This document shows positions 34,038 through 43,567 of a stretch of 64,000 nucleotides of DNA, piece by piece; position 1 is the stretch's first letter, and every line of letters starts with the position of its first letter. This stretch comes from Patescibacteria group bacterium (lineage in GTDB: Bacteria; Patescibacteria; Dojkabacteria; J137): positions 434,001 through 498,000 of the forward strand of contig CAUJCN010000002.1 in NCBI GenBank assembly GCA_963169855.1. The letters are read 5' to 3'. The notes beneath the pieces were generated by a model. It did no database searches. It was given only the letters and a program-made list of their open reading frames with translations, and was not told the origin of the DNA. The translations under genes were made by a program, and so were the position numbers.

Positions 34038-34817
34038 CTATTCTAAAATTCCCCAAATAAAGTTGAAGATTGCAATAGAGTTTGAGTAATAAGCAGGGTC
34101 TTCAATAACCACAGCTGATAATCCTCCGTCAAAATTTACTACTGCTACTTTGTTATCGTACATAAGAATATCAACCGCAGATAATTCTAATGATTTAGTC
34201 GTAACCTTGTGTTGGTAGTTCTTAAATTTTGCAAATTCCGGCGTAAATTCCTGTGTTACCTCTGAACTATCAACAATTTCAAAAATTTTCAAACTCTTGT
34301 TCTTTTTTAACGCATCCAAAAATAATGCTGTATTATCAGGTAATTCTTGAGTAACCTTTGCAAAATTTACATAGGATCTTAGCTCTTTCGTCTTTAAAGC
34401 TTCTGTATAAACCATTCTTACGCCAGCAGCTCCTCCATAGTACTTAACGTCAACTTTAGCGTTATCCTTCGCCTGAGGAACTAGTTCGTATATAGTACTA
34501 ACTAATTCCGGCATTACTTTCTCAAGTTTCTGAACATCCCACTTTCTCTGCTCTAATAAGAATTTCAATTTCTCTGGATCTTCTGCAATAACCATTCTTC
34601 TCTCTCCGTAGTTAGTTTGACTCACCAATCCTTTCTTAATCAATTCTTCAACGTTATTATGAGTAGTAGATCGCTTAATAGCAGTTTTTCTAGATAAGTC
34701 CATAATTGTAGATGGACCTGCCTGTAACAAGTTTAAGTAAATGCTGATTTCTTTGTCGTTTAAACCGAAGTCAACCAAGTAACTTTTCAATGCTTTCTCT
34801 GATACTGTATTTGCCAT
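34038..34817 (-). CDS. TrmB-family transcriptional regulator
   Basis: N-terminal winged helix of the TrmB/sugar-regulator type (ALKSYLVDFGLNDKEISIYLNLL, then a recognition helix with KRSTTHNNVEEL), coiled linker to about 105, and a C-terminal ligand or phospholipase-D-like domain (VKYYGGAAGVRMVYTEAL). 259 residues. The family is abundant in archaea and CPR bacteria. Its promoter region has AATAGT/ACTATT half-sites suitable for autoregulation. It follows the rpoB-rpoC-rpsL-rpsG operon but is separated by a strong terminator. Confidence 0.87.
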   Translation of the reverse strand: MANTVSEKALKSYLVDFGLNDKEISIYLNLLQAGPSTIMDLSRKTAIKRSTTHNNVEELIKKGLVSQTNYGERRMVIAEDPEKLKFLLEQRKWDVQKLEKVMPELVSTIYELVPQAKDNAKVDVKYYGGAAGVRMVYTEALKTKELRSYVNFAKVTQELPDNTALFLDALKKNKSLKIFEIVDSSEVTQEFTPEFAKFKNYQHKVTTKSLELSAVDILMYDNKVAVVNFDGGLSAVVIEDPAYYSNSIAIFNFIWGILE

Positions 34818-34855
34818 TTTTTAGAATTTAAAAACTTAAAATTATGCATTAGCTT

Positions 34856-34911
34856 AATAGTGTAGACTATTTCGTGTCTTATTTCACTAGTAAATCCTGA
34901 CTATTATAACA
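34856..34911 (-). promoter_or_regulatory. Promoter and inverted repeats upstream of the TrmB gene
   Basis: An extended -10 TGTTATAAT lies at 34903-34911 on the minus strand. AATAGT-GTAG-ACTATT (34856-34871) is a perfect inverted repeat in the leader, and ACTATT recurs at 34900-34905 over the -10. Leader length is about 80 bases, long for this genome. Confidence 0.5.
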
Positions 34912-34922
34912 CACTTTTGTCC

Positions 34923-34952
34923 AAAAAAAATGACACTCCGAGGAGTGTCATT
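34923..34952 (-). terminator. Terminator of the rpoB-rpoC-rpsL-rpsG operon
   Basis: Ten base pairs AATGACACTC/GAGTGTCATT with a 4-base loop (34929-34952) and a run of eight T residues on the minus strand (A at 34923-34930). Confidence 0.9.
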
Positions 34953-34970
34953 TCGAAATCAATTAGTGAA

Positions 34971-35438
34971 TCAAGCGAACTGAGCAAATGCTTTGTTAGC
35001 TTCTGCCATCCTAAATACTTCTTCTTTCTTTTTGAATGCAGAACCTTCTTTATTAAATGCACTGAAAAGCTCTCTAGCTAATGAAACCGAGAATTCAGTA
35101 TCTTTTCTTCCAGCTCTAGCTGCTTCCAAAATCCATCTGATTGCCAAAGAGTCTTGTCTATAAGCATTAACAGGAACAGGTACTTGTAAGTTTGCTCCTC
35201 CTACTCTTCTAGATCTAACTTCAACCTTAGGTTTAACGTTTTCGAAAGCTTTTTCTAATGCATCTACTGCATCTAATTTTGTCTTTTTAGCTAATTCTTC
35301 GAGGGCTACATATACTAGATTTCTAGCAGTTTCCTTCTTTCCGTGCATCATAACATTGTTGATTAGTCTTGAAACTAATACGCTGTTAAATTTTGCATCA
35401 GCTTTAATATCTCTTTTTGGCGCTTGTTTTCCTCTCAT
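34971..35438 (-). CDS. rpsG: Small ribosomal subunit protein uS7
   Basis: 30S head protein. Recognised by MRGKQAPKRDIKADAKFNSVLVSRLINNVMM-type N-terminus (KxNNxMMHGKK), LDALEKAFENVKPKVEVRSRRVGG, VPVPVNAYRQDSLAIRWI and the C-terminal RMAEANKAFAQFA. 155 residues is normal. Last gene of the operon, followed by a strong terminator. The usual fusA and tuf genes of the str operon do not follow. Confidence 0.96.
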   Translation of the reverse strand: MRGKQAPKRDIKADAKFNSVLVSRLINNVMMHGKKETARNLVYVALEELAKKTKLDAVDALEKAFENVKPKVEVRSRRVGGANLQVPVPVNAYRQDSLAIRWILEAARAGRKDTEFSVSLARELFSAFNKEGSAFKKKEEVFRMAEANKAFAQFA

Positions 35439-35509
35439 TTTATTAATTCTTGGTATAAATTATTCTTCACAAACAGTTACCAACTGCTTATTACTATATC
35501 TTAGAAATA

Positions 35510-35971
35510 CTACTTCTTTGCTGCCCCTGCCTTAGGTGCTTTTCTTCCGTACTTACTTCTAGCTTGTCTTCTAGCTTCTACTGGTGCCGCATCGAAAACT
35601 CCTCTTACGATCTGGTACTTTACACCTGGTAAGTCTGGTCTTCTTCTTGCTTTTACCAACACAACTGAGTGCTCCTGTAGATTATGTGTTTCTCCAGGAA
35701 TATATGCTGTTACGATCTGTTTGTTAGACAATCTAACTCTAGCAATTTTTCTTTGCGCTGAGTTTGGTTTCTTAGGTGTCATGATCTTTACTGCAACGCA
35801 AACTCCTCTCTTAAAAGGGTTTTCCTTTTTAAAGTATTTGTTTTGAATAGCGTTGTAGTTAAAGTGCATTGACTTGTACTTTGAATTGTCTTTGAAAAGT
35901 AGACCTTTGAATCTAACCATCTTTGTCTTTGGTTTTCTTCCTTTTCTAACTAATTGCGATACTCTAGCCAT
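35510..35971 (-). CDS. rpsL: Small ribosomal subunit protein uS12, with insertion
   Basis: Decoding-site protein. Family landmarks: NQLVRK-like SQLVRKGRKPK, KRGVC, TPKKPNSAQRK, AYIPGETHNLQEHSVVLV and QARSKYG. At 153 residues it is about 29 longer than E. coli S12: some 24 extra residues (about 18-52) sit between LVRK and KRGVC, plus a basic tail. The loop that is GGRVKDLPG in most bacteria is ARRRPDLPG, replacing the streptomycin-linked K87 (E. coli numbering) by Pro; K42 is kept. Followed 71 bases later by rpsG. Confidence 0.95.
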   Translation of the reverse strand: MARVSQLVRKGRKPKTKMVRFKGLLFKDNSKYKSMHFNYNAIQNKYFKKENPFKRGVCVAVKIMTPKKPNSAQRKIARVRLSNKQIVTAYIPGETHNLQEHSVVLVKARRRPDLPGVKYQIVRGVFDAAPVEARRQARSKYGRKAPKAGAAKK

Positions 35972-35978
35972 ATTGTTA

Positions 35979-38900
35979 TTAATTTAAATTATTTTCTTCT
36001 AATTGAGCCTCTTCTTCTTTAAGTAGGCCTTGTCTTCTCAAAAGTTCCTTGCCTAATGGAACAGGTCGACCTATTATAACATTCTCTTTCAATCCTCTCA
36101 AGTGATCTACTTTACCTACAAGGGCTGCATCAGTTAGGACCTTAACTTGCTGTTCAAATGAAGCTGCTGATAAGAAACTCTCTGTTCTCAACGCTGCATT
36201 TGTAATTCCAGTAAATACTCTTCTAGCTTTGATTTCCCTCTTTCCTTCAGAAGCCAATACCTTGTTTTCTTTCTCAATGTCTAAATGATCGATATAATCT
36301 CCAGGTAAGAATGTTTCTGAATCTCCCCCATCTTGAACCAATAGGTATCTACCCATTTGTCTTCCAATGATTTCTAAGTGTCTATCATCAACTTCAAGAC
36401 CCTGGATTCCATAAACATCTTGTACTCCCTGAATAATATATTTCTGTGAGAATTCAATTCCCTTTAATTCTGCTAATTCCTTAGGATCAATAGAACCGAA
36501 TGTCAGCTGGTCTCCCTTTTCAACTTTTTGACCATCTTTAACCATAACGTTAATCATGGTTTCGGTTTCTTTCTCAGATTCAAGAGTTGTATTTCCTTCG
36601 ATAACCACGAATCCTTCTACAATCTTAACTTTTCCTCCCATTTCAGCTTTTAGTTCTTTTCCATTCTTTACGAAGATAGTTTCACCTTCAGCAATTGTAG
36701 ATCCGTCTTTTACAGCAACTTCATATCCTGCTTTGATTTCAAATTTCTTTAAAGCTTTATCTTTTGATGTAACTCTAATAATTATTGATTTCTTGTCATC
36801 GATAATTGAAACTGTTCCAGCGATTTCTGCTAACAATGCCTGCGCTCTTGGATTTCTAGCTTCTAATAACTCTTCAACTCTAGGTAAACCTTGAGTAACG
36901 TCTGCCTTAGCAGCTCTAGCGTCTGATTTAGACTTTAGAGTCAACTGAGTTGTAGGTTCTCCAAGCGACTGAGAAGCAATAGTTCCTACCGCTACTCCGA
37001 TGTCTACCATCTTTCCTGTACCGTTGTCATATCCATAACACTTAATACAAATTCCATGAGTTGATTGACATTTCATTGGACTTCTTAAAACAATTCTTTC
37101 GATTGCTTCATTCTTGTCGATCAATCGAGAAGCTTCTAAAGTAATAACTTCATCAGCTTTTACTAATACTTCTCCTGTCTTTGTATCAACAACATCTTCT
37201 AGTGCAACTCTACCTTTAACTCTGTTTCCGAATGACTGAAGTCTAGCTTCGCTTCTAGAAAGAACAACTCCTTCTGTAGCTCCGCAGTCTTCTTCAACTG
37301 TAATAACATCCTGAGCAACATCGTGAAGTCTTCGAGTTAAGTATCCTGAGTCCGCTGTTCTAAGAGCAACGTCCGCGAATCCTTTTCTAGATCCTCTTGC
37401 GTTTACAAAGTATTCAAAGTTAGACAATCCCCTTTCGAAGTTTCCTTTAATAGGAAGGTCTACGATGTTTCCTGATGGGTCTGTTACGTATCCAACAACT
37501 CCAGAAATCTTCTTTACCCAAGATTTTACTGAAACAGCTCCTGAGTTCTGTAGATCCATTAAGTTTTCAGATTCTTTACTTGCAATTTCCCAAACAGCAT
37601 CCTGAATTTCTTCAGATTTAGTTACCCATTTGTCTCTCTTGTTCCATTTGAATTCATTTAGAGTTGCATATCCTTCGTTATAACTTTCTGCAAGATCAAC
37701 TTCGATTTGATCGTATTCTCCTAATTTTTCAGCTAATACTTTGTCAGTTCCGAATTTGAACTCGTTCATTGAGATTGAGAATCCGTATTTTCCTCCGTAT
37801 TTAAATCCTAAGTTCTTGATTTGATCTAATACAACGATAGCAACATCACTTCCGTACTTAACGAATAAGTCTGAAGATAAGTTTGAAATATCTTTGTTGT
37901 TCAAAGCTTTGTTAATGAAAGGATATCCTTCAGGTAAAATACTATTGAAAATAGCTCTTCCTGCTGATGTTTCGATAACTTCTCCATTTACTAATACTTT
38001 AGCTGGGTTGAAGAAATCAATCTTTCCTAAGTCATAAGCTGAAATCAAGTTCTTTAAGTCTGGATATAAAGGAGTTCTTCCTTCTCCACCTCTAGTTTGA
38101 GTTAAGAAGTAAACACCCATCGCCATGTCCTTAGACACGTTTACGATTGGAGATCCGTCTCTTAAGTTAAGCATGTTTGACTTAGCCAACATCTTTGTAC
38201 TTGCTTCTTCTACAGCAGCTTCTGATAGCGGTAAGTGAACAGCCATCTGGTCTCCGTCGAAGTCTGCGTTAAACCCAGTACATGTCATTGGGTGAAGTCT
38301 AATTGCGTTTCCTTCGATTAAGATAGGGAAGAACGCAATAATACTTTGCTTATGTAAAGTTGGAGCTCTGTTCAAAAGAACAGGTCTATCCTTAGATACT
38401 TCTTCTAAAATGTCGAAAACAATGTCTTCTTTATCTTCAAAAATTACTTTTGCTCTCGAAGGGTTTGGTGCGAATCCTCTTGAGATCAATTCTCTTACGA
38501 TGAATGGTCTAAAGATTTCCAACGCGATACTCTTTGGTAAACCGCACTGGTGGAATTCTAGTTCAGGTCCAGGAACAATAACTGCGTTTCCAGAGTAGTC
38601 TACTCTCTTTCCAAGCAAGTTCTGTCTGAATCTTCCCTGCTTTCCTCTCAACATGTCTGATAAAGACTTGAAAGGTAAACCTCTTGAGTTTAATGAAGGA
38701 GCTCCAGGTTTGTGGTTGTTATCTAACAATGAGTCCACAGCTTCCTGCAACATTCTCTTTTCATTTCTTAGGATGATTTCAGGTGCACCTAATTGAATCA
38801 ATCTCTTAAGTCTGTTGTTTCTGTTAATTACTCTTCTATATAAGTCGTTTAAGTCATAAGTTGCGAATCTTCCTCCAGGCAACTGAACAATAGGTCTTAG

Positions 38901-39887
38901 ATCTGGGGGAATAACAGGCAATACTTCAATAACCAACCATGAAGGGTGAATTGCTGATTTGTGCATTCCTTTGATCAATCTTAGTCTTTGAGCAGCCTTG
39001 CTCTTTCTAAGTTCTGATCTAGAGTTTCTCATCTCATCTTCTAATTTTACAATTTCTTCAGAAATGTTTAGATTATCAAGAATTCTTTTAATAGCTTCTG
39101 CTCCCATTCCTGCTTCGTAGAAGAAGAATGCGTAGCTTTCCAGTAATTGGTATTCCTCTTCAGAAAGAGTTGTTCCAACACTCATTGTTTCTACTAATGA
39201 TTTTAGGTCTGCGAATTTTCTTTCAACATTATCCTGTTTCTGTTTGTAAGCTGATCTTACTTTTGCAGATTCAGTTTTTTCGTTGTTTCTAATTCTTTCG
39301 ATTTGAAGTTCTAACTTAGATTTATCCTTGTTAGACTTCCTAGATTCTTCAATTTCCTGTTCGTAAGAGTCAGAGATTTCTTTTAATTTTGCATCAAGTT
39401 CTGTTGAAACTTCTTCGATTTCAGCTGTCTGAAGATCTTTGATACTTTCAATTGCTTTTGCCCTATCTTCATCAGACACAGAAATTACAACGTATCTTGC
39501 GTAGTAAAGAACTGTCTCCAATTTTTTCTGTGGAATGTCTAAGATCATTGATAATCTATTTGGAATTCCATTCGAGAACCAAACATGTGCTACAGGAGCC
39601 GCAAGTTTGATGTGACCCATTCTTTCTCTTCTAACTCTTTTATGTGTAACTTCAGTTCCGCATCTGTCGCAAACGATTCCTTTATATCTTACTTTCTTGT
39701 ATTTTCCGCAGTAACACTCAAAATCTTTTGTTGGACCGAAGATTTCTTCTGCCATCAATCCCTGAGGTTCAGCTTTAAAAGTTCTATAGTTGATAGTCTC
39801 TGCTTTAGTGACTTCACCATAGGACCAATTCATAACATCTTGAGGAGATGCTATCGATATTTTTAGTGCTTTAAAATCTTTTATCAT
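35979..39887 (-). CDS. rpoC: RNA polymerase beta' subunit
   Basis: Catalytic subunit of RNA polymerase. N-terminal zinc site CYCGKYKKVRYKGIVCDRCG (about 58-77), coiled-coil clamp helices (about 130-230), the active-site NADFDGDQ at about 540-547 with the three metal Asp residues, bridge-helix region, trigger loop, and C-terminal zinc site with CGATEG and CQSTHGICIKCYG. 1302 residues. Starts 18 bases after rpoB and ends 7 bases before rpsL. No Shine-Dalgarno is seen before its ATG. Confidence 0.97.
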   Translation of the reverse strand: MIKDFKALKISIASPQDVMNWSYGEVTKAETINYRTFKAEPQGLMAEEIFGPTKDFECYCGKYKKVRYKGIVCDRCGTEVTHKRVRRERMGHIKLAAPVAHVWFSNGIPNRLSMILDIPQKKLETVLYYARYVVISVSDEDRAKAIESIKDLQTAEIEEVSTELDAKLKEISDSYEQEIEESRKSNKDKSKLELQIERIRNNEKTESAKVRSAYKQKQDNVERKFADLKSLVETMSVGTTLSEEEYQLLESYAFFFYEAGMGAEAIKRILDNLNISEEIVKLEDEMRNSRSELRKSKAAQRLRLIKGMHKSAIHPSWLVIEVLPVIPPDLRPIVQLPGGRFATYDLNDLYRRVINRNNRLKRLIQLGAPEIILRNEKRMLQEAVDSLLDNNHKPGAPSLNSRGLPFKSLSDMLRGKQGRFRQNLLGKRVDYSGNAVIVPGPELEFHQCGLPKSIALEIFRPFIVRELISRGFAPNPSRAKVIFEDKEDIVFDILEEVSKDRPVLLNRAPTLHKQSIIAFFPILIEGNAIRLHPMTCTGFNADFDGDQMAVHLPLSEAAVEEASTKMLAKSNMLNLRDGSPIVNVSKDMAMGVYFLTQTRGGEGRTPLYPDLKNLISAYDLGKIDFFNPAKVLVNGEVIETSAGRAIFNSILPEGYPFINKALNNKDISNLSSDLFVKYGSDVAIVVLDQIKNLGFKYGGKYGFSISMNEFKFGTDKVLAEKLGEYDQIEVDLAESYNEGYATLNEFKWNKRDKWVTKSEEIQDAVWEIASKESENLMDLQNSGAVSVKSWVKKISGVVGYVTDPSGNIVDLPIKGNFERGLSNFEYFVNARGSRKGFADVALRTADSGYLTRRLHDVAQDVITVEEDCGATEGVVLSRSEARLQSFGNRVKGRVALEDVVDTKTGEVLVKADEVITLEASRLIDKNEAIERIVLRSPMKCQSTHGICIKCYGYDNGTGKMVDIGVAVGTIASQSLGEPTTQLTLKSKSDARAAKADVTQGLPRVEELLEARNPRAQALLAEIAGTVSIIDDKKSIIIRVTSKDKALKKFEIKAGYEVAVKDGSTIAEGETIFVKNGKELKAEMGGKVKIVEGFVVIEGNTTLESEKETETMINVMVKDGQKVEKGDQLTFGSIDPKELAELKGIEFSQKYIIQGVQDVYGIQGLEVDDRHLEIIGRQMGRYLLVQDGGDSETFLPGDYIDHLDIEKENKVLASEGKREIKARRVFTGITNAALRTESFLSAASFEQQVKVLTDAALVGKVDHLRGLKENVIIGRPVPLGKELLRRQGLLKEEEAQLEENNLN

Positions 39888-39905
39888 ATGTTTGTCTATT
39901 AAAGC

Positions 39906-42900
39906 TTAATTATTACTATCTTCTACTAAATTGAATCCACGATCATCAACTGTTTCAACAACAATTTTTGATTCGTTTCCTACTGAATCAACGATTTCTT
40001 CAAGAGCCATATCGTCTCTAGTATCATCGTATTCAGCACTTAACTTTTCCAGCTTAATTCCCAATCCTGCAAGTTCTTTATCAAGAACGTTGAATGATTC
40101 TGGAATATATGGAGCAGTTATCTTTTGACCTGTGATGATTGCCTTGTAAGCTGCTGCTCTTCCAACAACATCGTCAGACTTAATTGTTAACATTTCGTGT
40201 AGTACATTTGGTACTCCATGTGCTTCAAGTCCCCAAACTTCCATTTCTCCGAATCTTCTTCCTCCCTTCTGAGCTTTTCCTCTTACAGGTTGCTGAGTAA
40301 CAAGAGTGTACGGTCCAGTAGATCTAGCATGAACCTTATGGTCTGCTAAGTGGTCCAGCTTGAAGTAATATTTTACTCCAACTGTTACTTTCTGAGAGTA
40401 TCTTTCTCCTGTTCTTCCATCGAATAAGTCTACTTTTTCTTCATAATCTACTCCATTATCTTTAGCCATTTGCATTAATTTATCCAAAGAGTATTCTGCA
40501 AAAGGTTGAATTTCAACTTTTACTCCTAATTTCTTTGCCAATGCTCCGATATGAGTTTCGATAAGCTGTCCAAGGTTCATTCTTCGAACCATAGATGCAG
40601 GTCCTATCAACACATCAACAGGATGACCGTCTGCTGTATGAGGCATGTCTTCAACTGGAACAATCTTTGTAACAACTCCCTTACCTCCGTGGAAGTCAGT
40701 TAGCTTATCTCCGATTGAAATTTTATGAGTTTTTGCAACCCAAACTTTGATTTGCTTCAAAGCTCCAGCGTTTAATTTAGCTCCCTTTTCTCTGTCCAAA
40801 ACCTGAACTCCGATAACAACTCCGTGCTCTCCGTTAGGCATTCTCAATGAGTTGTCTCTAACATCTCTAGCGTATTCTCCGAAGATTGCTCTCAACAACT
40901 TTTCTTCTGCAGTTAACTCAGTTTCTCCCTTTGGAGCGATAATTCCGCAAAGAATATCGTTTGACTGAACACTTGCTCCTAATCTTACAATTCCTTGTTC
41001 ATCAAGATTTCTTAATGTGTATTCTCCAACACCTGGGATATCTCTAGTGATTTGTTCATTTCCTAATTTTGTTTCTCTAACTTCCTGAATATATTCCTGA
41101 ATATGGATAGAAGTTAAGATATCTTGTTTTACCAATCTATCGCTAACAACAATTCCGTCTTCGAAGTTATATCCATCGTAAACAACATAAGCTGCTCTTA
41201 AGTTTACACCTAATGCCAACTCTCCATTATCAGTACACGGTCCATCAACTAAGATGTCTCCTTTCTTGAATGTCTGACCAGGCATTACAACTGGCTTCTG
41301 GCTGAAACAAGTGTTTTGGTTAGTTCTTACAAATTTTTCAATATTGTATCTTTGTTTTCTTGATTTTGATCCTGCGTATTCAACAACAACTTTTGCTGAA
41401 TCAGCTTCAATTACTTTTCCATCTTCTTCTGCAAAGATTGATCTTCCAGATGCTTTAGCAGCGTCTCTTTCAAATCCAGTTCCAACAATAGGAGCTTCAG
41501 ATCTAATTAGAGGAACAGCCTGAGTCTGAGTTTTAGCTCCGATCAAAGTTCTGTTAGGGTCATCGTTTCCAGCAAATGGAATTAATGATAGACCTAATCC
41601 AGCAATCTGACTTGGAGAAACGTCGATCAAATCGATCTTTGATGTTTCTACTTTTGCATATCCCTGACCTTCTCTAACATAAGCCATGTAGTCTGTAATG
41701 TTTCCTTCTGAGTCTGTTTTTGTACTCGAACTAGCAATACTATGTAATGCCTCATTGTCTGCATCTAAATATTCAACTTCAGTTTTGTTTACAAAAGGAA
41801 CAATTCCAACTGCATCAACTTTTGCCTTCTTTGCTTTTTCTACAACTTCTGCAGTCAACTCTACTCCATCCTTAACGAATGAGTTTCCTTTTGTCATTCT
41901 TCCTTTGAATTTCTTTACATCGTCTTTTGCAAGATCGAACTTTGTAACAACTCTAAAGTAAGGAGCTTCTAGGAATCCGTAGTCATTAATTCTTGAGTAA
42001 ATAGCCAATTGGTTAACCATACCGATTGATGGTCCTTCTGGTGTAGTTACTGGACAAAGTCTTGAATAGTGAGAATTGTGAACGTCTCTAACTGAGAATG
42101 TTGCTCTTTCTTTTGTAAGACCTCTTGGTCCTCCAGCAGAAATTTTTCTCTTAACTTCAAGTTCAGAAAGAATGTTTGTCTGATCCATGAATCTCATCAA
42201 TGCTGAGCTTCCAAAGAATTGGTTTACAGCAGACATAATTGGTCTTGTATTGATAAAAACAGCTGGTGTAACTTTCTCATCTGTTGAGTAAGTTGCCATC
42301 TTATCTCGAATATTCTTTTCCATTAAAAGCATTCCTGCTCTTAGCTTTTCTGAAACTAATTCATCCACTCCTCTAATTCTTCTATTTGTTAATGAATCAA
42401 TGTCGTCAGGAGCTTGTAATCCGCTATTTAATCTAACTAGAGATTTAATGACTTCAACAATATCTCTTTTCTTTAGAATATAGTCAGCAATTTGGATATC
42501 TTCGTCAATTCCTAACTTCTTGTTCAACTTATATCTTCCAACTTTTCCTAAGTAGAATCTTCTCTTGTTGAAGAAAATGTTATCAATCAATGCTTTTGCA
42601 TTTTCGATTGAAACTGAATCTTCTGGTCTTAATTTTCTGTAGATGTCGATTAATGCCTCTTCTGTATTCTTAGTTGGGTCTTTTCTTAAAGTTGCTTCTA
42701 AGAAACTATTCTCTTCTGTTCCTAATCCACCTAACGCTTTCTGAATTTCTGCATCAGAGCTATATCCTAGTGCTCTCATTAATGTTGTTAACAAGATTCT
42801 TGGTCTCTTTTGTAGAAGTTTGATGCTCATTACTCCGTATTTGTTTACTTCGAATTCATACCAATTTCCTCTATGAGGCATTAACTTTACGCTGTAAAGT

Positions 42901-43367
42901 TTCTTCTTTGTTGTTGATGATTTGCTTTCAGAGAATAAAAGACCTTCTGATCTTAAAATCTGGAAAACAACAACTCTTTCATTACCATTGATCATGAATG
43001 ATGCTCTATCGCTCATCAAAGGCATGTCGCATAGGTAAAGTTTCTGTTTCTTAATTTCACCACTCTTCTTATTAACTAACTTCACATTTACATGAACAGG
43101 AGCGTCATAAGTTTGACCTAAGTTCTGTGCGTCTAAAAAGTTAATTTTTGGTTCTCCCCAAGAAATATCTTCGAAGAAGAGTTCCCATGAAGTACCTGTA
43201 TAGTCTTTAATTGGATTAATTTCATCGAATAGTTCTTCGAATCCGTTTTCCATAAATTGTCTGAAGAATTTTTTCTGCGCATCTAAGAAGTCAACATCTA
43301 AATGCGGAAGGGGATTTTTTGTAAGAGTTACTCTCTCTGAGTTTGGATTAGTTGCTTTTTTAGCCAT
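39906..43367 (-). CDS. rpoB: RNA polymerase beta subunit
   Basis: Second catalytic subunit. Landmarks: the rifampicin region SSALMRFMDQTNILSELEVKR, ERATFSVRDVHNSHYSRLCP, TPEGPSIGMVNQL, GDKLTDFHGGKGVVTK, and near the end EMEVWGLEAHG. The ATG at 43367 (MAKKATNPNSERVTLT) is preferred to a TTG at 43409; a TGTTATAAC extended -10 lies 9 bases before it. 1153 residues, first gene of the rpoB-rpoC-rpsL-rpsG operon. Several residues of the rifampicin pocket differ from sensitive enzymes. The rplJ and rplL genes normally upstream are absent. Confidence 0.97.
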   Translation of the reverse strand: MAKKATNPNSERVTLTKNPLPHLDVDFLDAQKKFFRQFMENGFEELFDEINPIKDYTGTSWELFFEDISWGEPKINFLDAQNLGQTYDAPVHVNVKLVNKKSGEIKKQKLYLCDMPLMSDRASFMINGNERVVVFQILRSEGLLFSESKSSTTKKKLYSVKLMPHRGNWYEFEVNKYGVMSIKLLQKRPRILLTTLMRALGYSSDAEIQKALGGLGTEENSFLEATLRKDPTKNTEEALIDIYRKLRPEDSVSIENAKALIDNIFFNKRRFYLGKVGRYKLNKKLGIDEDIQIADYILKKRDIVEVIKSLVRLNSGLQAPDDIDSLTNRRIRGVDELVSEKLRAGMLLMEKNIRDKMATYSTDEKVTPAVFINTRPIMSAVNQFFGSSALMRFMDQTNILSELEVKRKISAGGPRGLTKERATFSVRDVHNSHYSRLCPVTTPEGPSIGMVNQLAIYSRINDYGFLEAPYFRVVTKFDLAKDDVKKFKGRMTKGNSFVKDGVELTAEVVEKAKKAKVDAVGIVPFVNKTEVEYLDADNEALHSIASSSTKTDSEGNITDYMAYVREGQGYAKVETSKIDLIDVSPSQIAGLGLSLIPFAGNDDPNRTLIGAKTQTQAVPLIRSEAPIVGTGFERDAAKASGRSIFAEEDGKVIEADSAKVVVEYAGSKSRKQRYNIEKFVRTNQNTCFSQKPVVMPGQTFKKGDILVDGPCTDNGELALGVNLRAAYVVYDGYNFEDGIVVSDRLVKQDILTSIHIQEYIQEVRETKLGNEQITRDIPGVGEYTLRNLDEQGIVRLGASVQSNDILCGIIAPKGETELTAEEKLLRAIFGEYARDVRDNSLRMPNGEHGVVIGVQVLDREKGAKLNAGALKQIKVWVAKTHKISIGDKLTDFHGGKGVVTKIVPVEDMPHTADGHPVDVLIGPASMVRRMNLGQLIETHIGALAKKLGVKVEIQPFAEYSLDKLMQMAKDNGVDYEEKVDLFDGRTGERYSQKVTVGVKYYFKLDHLADHKVHARSTGPYTLVTQQPVRGKAQKGGRRFGEMEVWGLEAHGVPNVLHEMLTIKSDDVVGRAAAYKAIITGQKITAPYIPESFNVLDKELAGLGIKLEKLSAEYDDTRDDMALEEIVDSVGNESKIVVETVDDRGFNLVEDSNN

Positions 43368-43376
43368 ACTGCTTTT

Positions 43377-43385
43377 GTTATAACA
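43377..43385 (-). promoter_or_regulatory. Extended -10 promoter of rpoB
   Basis: TGTTATAAC on the minus strand, ending 9 bases before the rpoB ATG at 43367; supports that start and near-leaderless transcription. Confidence 0.55.
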
Positions 43386-43567
43386 GGCAAAAAAATTGCG
43401 TATTAACAATTCGAATTAATTGTAAACACGCAAGTTAGCTTGTAAATATTACTGATCTATAAACCATCAGGGGTTTAAGTTTTTGAGAAATGATTCATGA
43501 TTATAGCAAAGAAAATGTAGTGAGGTCAAGAAAATAGCCACGAAAAATGGCATCTTTTGAAGATTCT

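Noticed and set aside
36556..36894. Plus-strand ORF of 112 codons opposite rpoC
   Set aside because: Ser/Phe-rich antisense shadow typical of AT-rich reverse frames; rpoC is unambiguous there.
43535..43560. Terminator after the gene at 43568
   Set aside because: Only a 4-bp GCCA/TGGC stem with a long loop; too weak to claim.
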